Assembly: GCA_029907715.1 (NCBI GenBank)
Contig: JARYLI010000002.1
Span: 209,838-273,837 of the forward strand
Direction of reading: 5' to 3'
Length of the DNA stretch: 64,000 bases
Source of the DNA: Methanothrix sp.
GTDB lineage: Archaea; Halobacteriota; Methanosarcinia; Methanotrichales; Methanotrichaceae
The notes below the pieces were generated by a model. The model made no database searches, was not told the DNA's origin, and worked only from the letters and a program-made list of their open reading frames with translations. Below, one piece after another: positions 34,981-43,451 of this stretch; the first letter of the stretch is position 1; every line of letters starts with the position of its first letter. The position numbers and the translations under genes were made by a program.

Positions 34981-34995
34981 ATAAGCAATGCTTAT
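34981..34995. promoter_or_regulatory. Inverted repeat ATAAGCA-A-TGCTTAT
   Basis: Perfect 7-bp arms around one base, 26 bases before the DUF2111 start and about 235 bases before the divergent cooS start. It could be a regulator site for either gene; no regulator is recognised nearby. Confidence 0.35.
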
Positions 34996-35021
34996 CTCCC
35001 TGCAGCACAATAGAAATTTTT

Positions 35022-35405
35022 ATGCCCAGGATAGAGATATCAGAAAACTCAGGTGCTGAGGAGCTCGCACCCATCGCAATCGCCATAAACGAGATACTCA
35101 ACCTTCCCGTCACCATGAGGAGCGCCGGAGCCAGAGGCGTGAGGGTGGAGAGAGGAAAGGTGGTCGATGACGACTACACAGGCCCTGTCCTGGAGGACGT
35201 TCTCAGATCCGGAAGGGCGGTGAGAACGATACCGTCCAGCGGCGCCTTCAGGGGGGTTCCGGTATCCGTCGCACCTATCAGGCTCGGGGATCGTGTACTT
35301 GCTGCTGTCGGTGTGGTCGATGTTATTGGCACGATCGACATACCCGAGATCTTCGGAGCATACGTGGAGGTCGTGAGACAGGTTTCGGAGCACAGGAAGC
35401 CCTGA
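35022..35405 (+). CDS. DUF2111 protein (methanogen-specific family)
   Basis: A 127-residue protein: MPRIEISENSGAEELAPIAIAINEILNLP-type N-terminus, RSAGARGVRVERGKVVDDDYTG, and PVSVAPIRLGDRVLAAVGVVDVIGT. The family is known mainly from methanogens; its function is not established. The hydrophobic C-terminal strands suggest a small GAF/roadblock-like fold, an inference. It is divergent from cooS and four bases upstream of the acetyltransferase gene. The start codon was chosen at the family N-terminus; the frame is open upstream. Confidence 0.8.
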   Translation: MPRIEISENSGAEELAPIAIAINEILNLPVTMRSAGARGVRVERGKVVDDDYTGPVLEDVLRSGRAVRTIPSSGAFRGVPVSVAPIRLGDRVLAAVGVVDVIGTIDIPEIFGAYVEVVRQVSEHRKP

Positions 35406-35409
35406 ACAC

Positions 35410-35847
35410 ATGCGGATCCGCAGAGCTTGCATTGAGGATCTCGACAGGATCGTGGAGATCGAGAGGCTCTGCTTTCCAGAGGAGGTCCTGTTCACAAGAG
35501 GTCTCTTCTCATTTCTTTTGAGAAATGCGACAGCCCTTGTGGCCTGCGATGACGAGATCATGGGATTTGTGATAGGGTATCTCTCCGGAAGAACAGGCGT
35601 GATATATACGCTCGATGTGCCTCCGGATCACAGACGAAAGGGGGTGGGATCAGCGCTGCTTGATGCCATCGAGAGGGAGATGCAGGCAGCTGGTGCGAGG
35701 CGGTTCAGGCTCGAGGCCGCGATCTCGAATACAGCCGCGCTGAACCTCTACCGCAGAGCTGGATATGTTGATGGGGAGCTGCTCAGGAACTACTACGGCT
35801 ATGGTAAGGACGCGGTGAGGCTCTGGAAGGAGGTGTCAACCACCTGA
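35410..35847 (+). CDS. rimI: GNAT acetyltransferase, RimI-like
   Basis: A 145-residue GNAT protein: MRIRRACIEDLDRIVEIERLCFP, GVIYTLDVPPDHRRKGVGSALL (the acetyl-CoA pyrophosphate loop RRKGVG) and FRLEAAISNTAALNLYRRAGY. These are typical of RimI/Ard1-type N-terminal protein acetyltransferases, which in archaea acetylate nascent proteins and Alba. It follows DUF2111 by four bases. Confidence 0.85.
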   Translation: MRIRRACIEDLDRIVEIERLCFPEEVLFTRGLFSFLLRNATALVACDDEIMGFVIGYLSGRTGVIYTLDVPPDHRRKGVGSALLDAIEREMQAAGARRFRLEAAISNTAALNLYRRAGYVDGELLRNYYGYGKDAVRLWKEVSTT

Positions 35848-35884
35848 GAGAGTTCCCGCTGCCCTGCACAAAGGAGGTTGATCC

Positions 35885-36397
35885 ATGACCGATATGCGAG
35901 CCGCATGCATGTTCATCTGTTTGATCTTCAGCACGCTCTGCTGTGACGCAGGCGCAGAAACGATTTCCCTCGGACCGGTGGACATCTACATCGATATGAG
36001 CTGCGTGCCGGATCCGTATGTTGTAACCCGTGAGACGATCGAGGAGACTCATGGGCCGTTCAACTGCACACTTCACTCCACAACCATCGGACATGCGAAT
36101 GATGTCATTCTGGAGCTTCACAGGCTTGATGGAGAGATGAACGTGAGCGTGGAGAGCATGCTTCCGTTTGCGGAGCACCTGATCCCGCAGGGCTGGAGCA
36201 CAGAGCATGTGGATTTTGAGGTGGATGCTCATAATGGAGTTCTCATAAATGCGACAGATCTCTACTATCCGAAGATGCGCCTGATATGCTTCAGCCCTGA
36301 TGGCGACGACGGCTGGGGGCGCCACATAATCGTCGCGCGCTCCACGATATGGGGCAACCGCAGCATAGATCTCTTCAGATCGATACGGGTGCTGTAG
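35885..36397 (+). CDS. Secreted hypothetical protein
   Basis: A 170-residue protein with a signal peptide (MRAACMFICLIFSTLCCDAGA) and a mature part with several N-glycosylation sequons (NCT, NVS, NAT, NRS). A strong GGAGGTTGATCC site precedes the ATG. No domain recognised; LGPVDIYIDMSCVPDPYVV and HIIVARSTIWGNRSIDLF do not match a family I know. Probably a cell-surface protein. Confidence 0.7.
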   Translation: MTDMRAACMFICLIFSTLCCDAGAETISLGPVDIYIDMSCVPDPYVVTRETIEETHGPFNCTLHSTTIGHANDVILELHRLDGEMNVSVESMLPFAEHLIPQGWSTEHVDFEVDAHNGVLINATDLYYPKMRLICFSPDGDDGWGRHIIVARSTIWGNRSIDLFRSIRVL

Positions 36398-36818
36398 AGA
36401 TCGGGAAAATGCATCTGCTCTTATGCATCCAGCAACTTGAAGAACTGCAAGCTCATTGCTGAATGCACTCATACTCTCGCCAGGCATTCGACGCAGTCGA
36501 AGATAAGTCGAAACGAGCGTGTGGCGTGGCTTTTCTTAGGGCAGGTTATCAGATGGATAAGAGCAAATGCATCCACTCCAGTCAGCATATATCGCATGGT
36601 CGCGATGCTATGTGGTGTGAGACCTGTGCTCATGCCATTGGTCATCGGTTAAGGATTTCCATGAAAGATATTATGATGAATATTTGACAATTTACTACTA
36701 TCGCACCTGTGCCACTTGATGAGATCGATATAAATCATCATAACGCTTAATTTCAAGGCATCACCCATGTAAAAATTATTGATCCATTCCTGCGTCAGAC
36801 AGCCTTAACCGATGACAT
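36398..36818. other. Intergenic region with repeat E
   Basis: A 421-base gap. It contains repeat family 1 copy E (36417-36564). From about 36660 to 36780 the sequence is AT-rich and may hold the promoter for the MBL-fold gene, but no clear TATA element can be singled out. No coding sequence was found. Confidence 0.5.
36417..36564 (-). repeat. Dispersed inverted-repeat element, family 1, copy E
   Basis: The longest copy, 148 bp, from GCTCTTATGCATCCAGCAAC to GGTTATCAGATGGATAAGAGC. Relative to the others it has about 25 extra bases in the middle (around CGACGCAGTCGAAGATAAGTC), which include a small hairpin CGACGCAGTCG. Confidence 0.8.
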
Positions 36819-37613
36819 ATGGAGCTCATGCACAATCTGCGGACCATCCCGGCTGAGAACCTCACATCTCCGTCATCATCCGATCCGGTTAAGTACACGC
36901 TCCCACAAGATGCTCTCATGCGATACAGGAACGTGTGCGACAGGGTTTATGCGGTCGGGGGCCCCGGCATATCGGGCGGTGATGACTGCTGCGTGTATCT
37001 TGTCGACTGTGGTGATGATCTCGCCCTCATCGATGCCGGCCTCGGGAGGAGTGTGGATAACATCCTGAGAAACGTCCAGTCTGCGGGATACGAGCCGCAC
37101 TGGATAAAGTACATCATAGCGACACACTGCCACATCGATCACATCGGGGGTATAGCGCCGCTGGTGAACCTCTACGGGCCAAAGGTCATTGCGCATGAGC
37201 TGGACCGGAGGGGCATAGAGGAAGTGCATGATGATCTCACAGCTGCAGACCTCTACGGCGTTGAATACATACCTGTAAAGGTCGATGTATCCCTGAAGGG
37301 GGAGGATGAGGTGATCCGCATCGGAGACCTTGATTTCCACATGATCCACACGCCAGGACACACTCCGGGATCCATATCGCCATTCATCGACACACAGGAC
37401 GGCAGGGTACTGTTCGGGCAGGACATCCATGGGCCTTTCTCGCCAAAATGGGGCTCGGATCTGGCGAAGTGGAGGGAGTCGATGGCCAGGCTGCTCTCAC
37501 TTAATATCGATGTGCTCTGCGAGGGGCATGCAGGCGTCTACAGGGGAGAAAAGGCGAGAAGGTACATCGAGTCGTACCTCAGAAGATACGGCCAGTCTCA
37601 GAGCACCTTCTAG
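36819..37613 (+). CDS. Metallo-beta-lactamase-fold hydrolase
   Basis: A 264-residue MBL-fold protein with ATHCHIDHIGG (the first metal motif has Cys in place of the usual second-position residue), HTPGHTPGSIS, FGQDIHGPF and EGHAGVYRG. These supply the two-metal ligand set. The substrate is unknown; glyoxalase II-like and other MBL enzymes share these motifs. The start is uncertain: ATG 36819, 36828 (with GGAGCTC before it) or 36918, where the folded domain begins. Confidence 0.85.
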   Translation: MELMHNLRTIPAENLTSPSSSDPVKYTLPQDALMRYRNVCDRVYAVGGPGISGGDDCCVYLVDCGDDLALIDAGLGRSVDNILRNVQSAGYEPHWIKYIIATHCHIDHIGGIAPLVNLYGPKVIAHELDRRGIEEVHDDLTAADLYGVEYIPVKVDVSLKGEDEVIRIGDLDFHMIHTPGHTPGSISPFIDTQDGRVLFGQDIHGPFSPKWGSDLAKWRESMARLLSLNIDVLCEGHAGVYRGEKARRYIESYLRRYGQSQSTF

Positions 37614-37701
37614 GCGCGGCCTCAGTGGTCAGAGCTGTCTCCATTCTGCTCAAAATGGTTAAGTCTGATGATCCTGAACATCTGCACGTGGGGATGATGG
37701 T

Positions 37702-37944
37702 GTGATCGAGCTCGGCATGCTACTGCTGCTGATCGCAGTCCTGATCGGCCTGATCGTGATCCTGAAATCTCTCAGGACATTTGTGGTCAACGCGCTCATA
37801 GGCCTCTTCGTGCTCTACCTCGCAAATGCGGCAGCAGGTCTCGGCATAGGATATGACTGGCCTGTTGTCCTGATATGCGCGTTCGGCGGAGCTCTCGGCG
37901 CCCTGATGGTGATAGCGCTTCACATCATGGGATGGGCTTTCTGA
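37702..37944 (+). CDS. BofA-family small membrane protein
   Basis: An 80-residue protein with three hydrophobic segments (MLLLLIAVLIGLIVILKSL; NALIGLFVLYLANAA; VVLICAFGGALGALMVIAL). It resembles the pro-sigmaK-processing inhibitor BofA family, which is common in methanogens that do not sporulate; its role there is unknown. It starts with GTG. Confidence 0.75.
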   Translation: MIELGMLLLLIAVLIGLIVILKSLRTFVVNALIGLFVLYLANAAAGLGIGYDWPVVLICAFGGALGALMVIALHIMGWAF

Positions 37945-37963
37945 GATCCGATCTCTGTGCACC

Positions 37964-39226
37964 TCACAGAGCGGGCTGGATCTCCAGGAAGAGCCAGTAG
38001 ACGGCCAGGTTCGCTGCTGTGAGAGGGATGCCGGCCCTGATGAATTCCATGAACGTTATCGTGGCTCCGTCCTTCTCTGCATTCTGAATGATTATGACGT
38101 TGCTTGCGGCCCCGAGTATCGAGAGGTTGCCAGCAATGGTGCTTCCAGCGGCCAGCGCAACCATTGCCTGTGCGGTCGCTCCGATCTGGTTGAGCACCGG
38201 CAGGTAGAGTGCGACGAAGGGCACATTCGAGACCAGCTGGCTCAGTGTTACGCTCAGCCCGAGAACCATGGGTATGGAGGCGATTTCATCGCTGCCCAGA
38301 TTCAGCGAGCCCTGGATGAAGCCGGACCTCCACACAGCCTCCATGAGAACGAACATCGATGCGAAGAATATCAGAGTCTCCCAGTCGATTCCCCTGAGTA
38401 TCTCCCACCTGCGGTTGCTCAGAAGGATCGGAATAGCTGCTGCCACAGCGATGTATGTCAGCCTGAACGATTCTCCAGCGCCCCATATCACAGCCACAAC
38501 CTTCAGCAGTATGAGAACAACGATCATGGCGAGAGAGATCCTGCACAGTCTTGCGAGATGTACATCTCTAAGTGCATCATTCACAGGTATCAGATCCAGC
38601 CTCCGGAACTCCTTCCTGTAAAAGGCCCTCAGCAGGAGATAGACTATGAAGAGGTTGATGCATGTCGGTATGAATAGATTGCCGAAGAAGTCCACGAATG
38701 GGTTCTCCAGGCCACCGTCGATCGCTATGAGCAGGTTCTGGGGGTTGCCGATTGGGCTCATCGCGCTTCCTATTGTCACTGCGAACGCCAGCGAGAGGAG
38801 CATGAGGCCCGGTGCGACTCTGTGTACCCTTGAGAGGTAAAGCACCACAGGGGTGCCTATTATCGCTATGGTGTCGTTCATGAGAAATGCGGAGAGCATG
38901 CCCATCCCGAAGAGCAGCATTATGAGAAGCTTGTCTGTGCTCTCAGCCCTGCCGAAGAGCCGGTTGGTGAGATGGAAGAGATAGCCGCTCCGACGCATCG
39001 CCTCCCCGACTATGAACATGCCTGCAAGAAAGACCATGACGTCGGCGTTGATCGATCTCATGGCATCCACCGGGGATATCTCGCCGAGCGCGACGACAGC
39101 TACCGCTCCGCCTGTCATTATCTGCCATATCTTCAGCCTGAGCCCGCCGACCTGCCTGAGAGCTATGAGCACGAGCACAAGAATCAGAATAAGTGGTGAG
39201 ATCAACCGTGGGTCATCCTGATGCAT
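37964..39226 (-). CDS. ArsB/SLC13-type anion transporter
   Basis: A 420-residue membrane protein with about 11-12 segments in two inverted halves. Each half has a conserved signature: MNDTIAIIGTPVVLYL and SAMSPIGNPQNLL in the first, SNVPFVALYLPVL and GAASNVIIIQNAE in the second. These are the Asn-containing hairpins of the ArsB/NhaD/SLC13 ion transporter superfamily. The substrate (arsenite, phosphate, dicarboxylate or sodium) cannot be read from the sequence. The ATG at 39226 follows AAGGA. Confidence 0.85.
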   Translation of the reverse strand: MHQDDPRLISPLILILVLVLIALRQVGGLRLKIWQIMTGGAVAVVALGEISPVDAMRSINADVMVFLAGMFIVGEAMRRSGYLFHLTNRLFGRAESTDKLLIMLLFGMGMLSAFLMNDTIAIIGTPVVLYLSRVHRVAPGLMLLSLAFAVTIGSAMSPIGNPQNLLIAIDGGLENPFVDFFGNLFIPTCINLFIVYLLLRAFYRKEFRRLDLIPVNDALRDVHLARLCRISLAMIVVLILLKVVAVIWGAGESFRLTYIAVAAAIPILLSNRRWEILRGIDWETLIFFASMFVLMEAVWRSGFIQGSLNLGSDEIASIPMVLGLSVTLSQLVSNVPFVALYLPVLNQIGATAQAMVALAAGSTIAGNLSILGAASNVIIIQNAEKDGATITFMEFIRAGIPLTAANLAVYWLFLEIQPAL

Positions 39227-39367
39227 CGAGTTCCTTGACAGAAGCACATCCCAGCCATCTCATGGTATATATCCTTTACTCCAGCAGTGGCGCGCCTGAG
39301 CACGATCCGCCATTCCCGGGCCTGTGCCCGGAAGCCAGAGGTGCATATCATGCTGCCGGCATGCAGC

Positions 39368-39907
39368 TCACGTGTCGCACCTCACAAACCTCTCGAGGAT
39401 CCAGCGGTTTCTGACCTCGGGATTGAATAAAAGGCCGTAGACAGGGCGATCACGGCACACAAACGCCTCACACTCCTCTGCAACCTCAATCAGTTCAGAC
39501 GGAGGCACCAGACGGAAGCTGTGCAGATGGAACGCGGGTATCGTCCGCGGCTCTCCGAGAAGCCGGGTCTCTGCGATGATCTTCACGTCCTCCATCCCGA
39601 TGTGGATGCCTGGCAGCACTCTTCCGCCGAGAACAGAGCATATGACAGCTGCGCCGGTGGCTATGCCAAGCATCGGGCGTCTCCATTGCCGTATCCAGGA
39701 GAGGTGCTCATCATAAAGACAGCGCCTGTCCTTGAGAGCCGTGCCGCAGAGCACCACCTTCTCATAACCGCTTGGATCATCAAGCTCTCTGTAATGCAGA
39801 ATATCTATCTTCGCGCCGGCCCTGCGAAGCGCATTTGCAACAGGATCGACGAACTCGTACCTGGAGAGGGAGCCATCCCGATAGCATAGGTCCAGGACAA
39901 GAATCAC
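39368..39907 (-). CDS. Class I amidotransferase-like protein lacking the catalytic Cys
   Basis: A 179-residue protein with the class I glutamine amidotransferase fold plan: VVLCGTALKDRR, PMLGIATGAAVI, IPAFHLHSF and YGLLFNPEVR. At the nucleophile elbow G-I-C-x-G the Cys is Ala83 (GIATG) and the later catalytic His of the FHPE motif is Asn162 (FNPE). Glutaminase activity is therefore unlikely. The GTG at 39907 follows GGAGATGA and the gene overlaps nothing but abuts the Dph6-like gene, so it could be its partner or a regulator of ammonia channelling. Confidence 0.78.
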   Translation of the reverse strand: MILVLDLCYRDGSLSRYEFVDPVANALRRAGAKIDILHYRELDDPSGYEKVVLCGTALKDRRCLYDEHLSWIRQWRRPMLGIATGAAVICSVLGGRVLPGIHIGMEDVKIIAETRLLGEPRTIPAFHLHSFRLVPPSELIEVAEECEAFVCRDRPVYGLLFNPEVRNRWILERFVRCDT

Positions 39908-39911
39908 GTTA

Positions 39912-40625
39912 TCATCTCCGCACATCCACGCAATTCAGATGCCCGGGCTTCTCCACGAGCCTCGCGGACTCGATCACGTACCTCCCCCGATTACCGCTGA
40001 AGAGCCGTGTGGCTCTGAGCACCTCCAGGCGCCTCCTGAATATCGGCCCGTCCAGCACCAGCGTCTCCAGCTCGCCACCCTCTCCCGAGGGACTTATCCC
40101 GTATCTTCTCTGAAGCCCCTCGAGCTTTGCTATCATCCCATCATCGATCTCCGCCCCCAGAAAGCTCTCGTCCAGGGGGTATGCGAAGACGCCCGTCACA
40201 ATGACCCTGAAGCCGCAGCCTATCAGCATCCTCAGATAATCGAGCTGATCGATCTGCCAGAGCGGGTTGAAGCACCAGAGATCGAGCTCGCTGCAGATCC
40301 TCTGGATTCTTGAAGACTGGTAGACTGACTCGATTGCGCCCGTCACTATCCCCTCGATGCCATAGAGCCTCAGCGCCTCGATGATGGCATCCCTCAGATC
40401 CTCCAGCTCCACCTCCTCCACGCCCGGGGTTCGCCACTTCAGCATATCAATACCAATGGCCGATGCCACAAGCTCCGCGAGCCCTATGTTCTGCGTGTGG
40501 AACATGTAGCTGTCCTCATTCTCAGAGATGAGGGTGATGAGGCAGCGGACATCCTCCTTCTCCATCGCCCTGTAGCAGGCGAAGACAGAGTCCTTGCCGC
40601 CGCTGAAGAGAACTCCAAGTTTCAT
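39912..40625 (-). CDS. dph6: Diphthine-ammonia ligase (Dph6) family ATP pyrophosphatase
   Basis: A 237-residue N-type ATP pyrophosphatase: MKLGVLFSGGKDSVFACYRA (PP-loop SGGKDS), LITLISENEDSYMFHTQN, EGIVTGAIESVYQ, GVFAYPLDESFLG and SPSGEGGELETLVLD. Dph6 performs the amidation step of diphthamide synthesis on elongation factor 2 with ammonium and ATP. The next gene, five bases on, encodes the degenerate amidotransferase-like protein. Confidence 0.9.
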   Translation of the reverse strand: MKLGVLFSGGKDSVFACYRAMEKEDVRCLITLISENEDSYMFHTQNIGLAELVASAIGIDMLKWRTPGVEEVELEDLRDAIIEALRLYGIEGIVTGAIESVYQSSRIQRICSELDLWCFNPLWQIDQLDYLRMLIGCGFRVIVTGVFAYPLDESFLGAEIDDGMIAKLEGLQRRYGISPSGEGGELETLVLDGPIFRRRLEVLRATRLFSGNRGRYVIESARLVEKPGHLNCVDVRR

Positions 40626-40696
40626 GGTGTGATGGAGGCGTGCAGGGATTAAAAATGTTCATTTGAAATAGGCTTCTCAGTTTGCAGAAGTGAGAG

Positions 40697-41494
40697 CTAC
40701 CTGCATTCTGTGATGCCCATCGCCTCCTCTGGCGTGTATCCCCTGTGCACCACAGCGCATATCCTTCTCGTGATGATCGATGGGTTCTCGTGCTGGAATA
40801 TGTTTCTGCCTATGGCGACGCCGCTCGCCCCAGCGTCTATGGCGTCCCGGACCATTCTCAGCAGCTCCATCTCGGAGCTGACCTTGGGCCCGCCAGCCAC
40901 GACCAGCGGCACAGGGCAGCCATCCACGACCCGGGAGAAACTGTCCGGATCTCCTGTATAGGATGTTTTGACGATATCAGCTCCAAGCTCGGCGCCAACC
41001 CTGGCTGCATGTGCGACGAACTCCTCCGCATACTCATTCGAGATCCTGTGCCCGCGTGGATACATCATCGCCATCAGCGGCATCCCCCACTCCTGGCAGT
41101 TTCTCGATACAGATCCGAGGATGGAAAGCATCTGAGCCTCGTCCTCAGCACCGATATTGATGTGGACGCTTACACCATCTGCTCCGAGCTTTATGGCCTC
41201 CTCCACAGTGGCCACGAGCACCTTGTTGTTCGGGTCCGGGCCAAGTGATGTGGATGCTGAGAGATGAACTATCAGGCCAAGATCGCGGCCATAGCCACGA
41301 TGGCCGAATATCGCAGCACCCTTATGAACAACAGCCGCATCTGCTCCGGCTGACGCTACAGCATCCACAGTGCTCTTCAGAGATCTTATGCCTCTCACCG
41401 GCCCCAGAGTAACGCCATGGTCCATCGGCACTATGACAGAGCGCCCGGTCGCACGGTTCACAATCCTCTCCAGCCTGACTGACTTTCCGTACAT
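40697..41494 (-). CDS. 2-amino-3,7-dideoxy-D-threo-hept-6-ulosonate synthase (class I aldolase-like)
   Basis: A 265-residue DeoC/LacD-type TIM barrel: [63 protein letters not shown] (Schiff-base Lys in VKTSY) and VVAGGPK. Methanogens use this enzyme to start the DHQ route to aromatic amino acids from aspartate semialdehyde and a 6-deoxysugar phosphate. An archaeal class I FBP aldolase has the same fold, but this organism already has FBP aldolase/phosphatase at 25379. A perfect palindrome lies 32 bases before the ATG. Confidence 0.82.
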   Translation of the reverse strand: MYGKSVRLERIVNRATGRSVIVPMDHGVTLGPVRGIRSLKSTVDAVASAGADAAVVHKGAAIFGHRGYGRDLGLIVHLSASTSLGPDPNNKVLVATVEEAIKLGADGVSVHINIGAEDEAQMLSILGSVSRNCQEWGMPLMAMMYPRGHRISNEYAEEFVAHAARVGAELGADIVKTSYTGDPDSFSRVVDGCPVPLVVAGGPKVSSEMELLRMVRDAIDAGASGVAIGRNIFQHENPSIITRRICAVVHRGYTPEEAMGITECR

Positions 41495-41525
41495 GATGCA
41501 ACACCATGATCAATTATGTAATTTT

Positions 41526-41543
41526 TAATGCATTAATGCATTA
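41526..41543. promoter_or_regulatory. 18-bp perfect palindrome TAATGCATTAATGCATTA
   Basis: A perfect dyad containing two ATGCAT units, in the upstream region of the 2-amino-3,7-dideoxy-heptulosonate synthase gene (ATG at 41494). Its position next to AT-rich promoter sequence suggests an operator for a homodimeric repressor. The factor is unknown. Confidence 0.5.
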
Positions 41544-41639
41544 TTTTGTACCTCAAGTCTTTATTTAAAACTTCCGGATCCTGTGCCGTGTTGAATAATT
41601 AAGTAGATCGAACGCCATCGATTTTACTATAATTACAAT

Positions 41640-41754
41640 TATAGTATCACGCATAAGTTAATATAATATAGCATGTTGCATAAAATCATCTATGAAGTAT
41701 GACATATACAATATCTTTTAAATTGATTTACATGAAGTGATGCAGAGGACTATA
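41640..41754 (+). repeat. Dispersed inverted-repeat element, family 2, copy 3
   Basis: A 115-bp element from TATAGTATCACGCATAAGTT to TGCAGAGGACTATA, in the same orientation as 13838. It shares TATGAAGTATGACATAT and TTTACATGAAGTGATGCA with the other copies. Confidence 0.87.
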
Positions 41755-41910
41755 GTATGAATTGGCCATATGCTACCGGATTCTCAAACATTATACAACA
41801 CAGCAGGATCCTGCGGTGATTCCTCAGGGACATATGCGGCGCAGATGCATCCCTGTCATGAGATCCACATACAGGAAAGATAAATAACCGATCAGCTCGT
41901 TCTCGCACAT

Positions 41911-42429
41911 ATGAGAACCATGAGCATTCTGTTCTTTTTTCTGCTGTTGATTGCACCCATCGCAGATGCTGCTGGCATCGGATCGATGGAGGGGAGCGCT
42001 TCTCTCTTGAACAACTCAGAAGATGCACCGGTGATGGTTGGCGGGTCCTGTGAGTACGACCTGTACAATGGAACTGCCACGATCTGTTCGGTGATGCAGA
42101 CCAGCGAATCGGTGGGCCAGGCCGGGGTCACAGGAGGACCGGGATACGCCGGATACGAGGTGAGGTATGAGTTCACGCCGTCTGAAGATCTGCCGGTTTG
42201 GGTCTCCGATCATCTCAACAGGAGCGGGAACTGCAGTCTGCTGCTGCAGCTGTGCAACTCCTGGTACCCGGGGCCGGCATTCCTTGAGAAGTACAACATA
42301 ACGGAGGGTGCTGTGTTCAATGCCACCCTCAGGGCGATAAGGGCTGGGACCTGCACGCCGGTGTTGATCGAGCTGGAGGGCGTCGACAGATGCGACTACT
42401 TTGAGTCGGGATCGCCCCGGACAGGCTGA
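41911..42429 (+). CDS. Secreted hypothetical protein
   Basis: A 172-residue exported protein with signal peptide MSILFFFLLLIAPIADA and a mature part containing about eight cysteines (probably disulphides) and several N-glycosylation sequons (NGT, NRS, NCS, NIT, NAT). GGPGYAGYEVRYEFTPSEDLP and WVSDHLNRSGNCSLL do not point to a family I know. It follows the family 2 repeat. Confidence 0.7.
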   Translation: MRTMSILFFFLLLIAPIADAAGIGSMEGSASLLNNSEDAPVMVGGSCEYDLYNGTATICSVMQTSESVGQAGVTGGPGYAGYEVRYEFTPSEDLPVWVSDHLNRSGNCSLLLQLCNSWYPGPAFLEKYNITEGAVFNATLRAIRAGTCTPVLIELEGVDRCDYFESGSPRTG

Positions 42430-42487
42430 AAGATCACGGAGGAATACAGGAATGCATCGTTAACAGAGCAGCAATCGATCCCTTTCA

Positions 42488-43369
42488 TCATCTCACGGAC
42501 CAGGATTCATGATCTCTGCCAAATCCAGCGACCCGCAGTGCCAGGTAGCAGTGTTCGAGTGCCGATATGCCGCCGAAGGGAGACCTCCTGAAGCCTCCGT
42601 TATCGTTCTGCAGAAGGTCGACGAATGATCTGAGCCCTCGAGGTTCTCTGTATTTCAGACGCCTCGCTATCATGCAGCCTGCGTATGTGCTCTCAAGGGT
42701 CTCTGTGGTGGATTCCGGGGTTGGCGTGTATCCCCTCGCGGTCTCGCATCTCTCAAGCAGCCTGGAGAGGATTTTGATGTGAGATTCCGGGAGCTTCACC
42801 AGAGACCCTCTTTCAGAGATCGCGTCCAGTATCTCCAGCGCCATGTGGGCTCTGACGAGCTCACGGCTTCCTTCCAGCAGCAGAAGCGCAGATCGCACGA
42901 TCCCTTCTATCTCTTCATCTGGGCTAACCGCGCCAAGCACCAGGCGCTTGAGAAGCGTGCCCAGGGAGGACGAAAAGATGCTGGATCCGTACATTCCGTA
43001 GAGGTCGTACTCGAAGTATCTGATGAGCGGAGTTCGGGGGATGAAACACTCTATATCGTGATGCTCTCCGCGGTACCGCCATTCGAGTTTTCCGTCGATC
43101 AGCTCAGGCATGCATCCGGCCAGCCTCAGACATCCTGCTGCGTAATAGGCGCGGCTGAGATCGAGATGATCATGATTGCGGATGAAAGACACGATCTCGT
43201 CATCCGGGCAGGCGGCGTTCAGCATCTGGAGAGACGCAATGGCGAAGAATGTATCCTGAATGCCAGGCTCTGTGCCCCTGACAGAGGAGTAACCGCTCAT
43301 GAAGCAGTCGTTCAACTGTATTCTCACACGCCTTTCGTTTATGTACCTCAGCAGCGCCTCGAGGTCCAT
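42488..43369 (-). CDS. Prenyltransferase/squalene-cyclase-type alpha-toroid protein
   Basis: A 293-residue helical protein. LLQNDNGGFRRSPFGGISALEHCYLALRVAGF-type sequence near the C-terminus, and repeats such as VRGTEPGIQDTFFAIASLQML and TTETLESTYAGCMIARRL, show the Gly-Gly-Phe and Tyr-Cys-Leu pattern of (alpha/alpha)6 toroids seen in protein prenyltransferase beta subunits and cyclases. Whether it is enzymatic is unclear; no complete Asp-Cys-His zinc site is obvious. The start ATG is chosen at 43369; the frame is open a few codons upstream. Confidence 0.65.
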   Translation of the reverse strand: MDLEALLRYINERRVRIQLNDCFMSGYSSVRGTEPGIQDTFFAIASLQMLNAACPDDEIVSFIRNHDHLDLSRAYYAAGCLRLAGCMPELIDGKLEWRYRGEHHDIECFIPRTPLIRYFEYDLYGMYGSSIFSSSLGTLLKRLVLGAVSPDEEIEGIVRSALLLLEGSRELVRAHMALEILDAISERGSLVKLPESHIKILSRLLERCETARGYTPTPESTTETLESTYAGCMIARRLKYREPRGLRSFVDLLQNDNGGFRRSPFGGISALEHCYLALRVAGFGRDHESWSVR

Positions 43370-43451
43370 CAGAAACACCGCCGTCAACAGCTCGGAGCAT
43401 CAGAAGCATTCGGAGTTTGACCCTGCAGGATCATGCAGAGAGCGAAAGCGC

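Larger units (their letters stand above)
41495..41910. other. Intergenic region with palindrome and family 2 repeat
   Basis: A 416-base AT-rich gap between divergent genes. It holds the 18-bp palindrome at 41526-41543, the promoter region for the minus-strand synthase gene, and the family 2 element at 41640-41754. No coding sequence was found. Confidence 0.5.
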
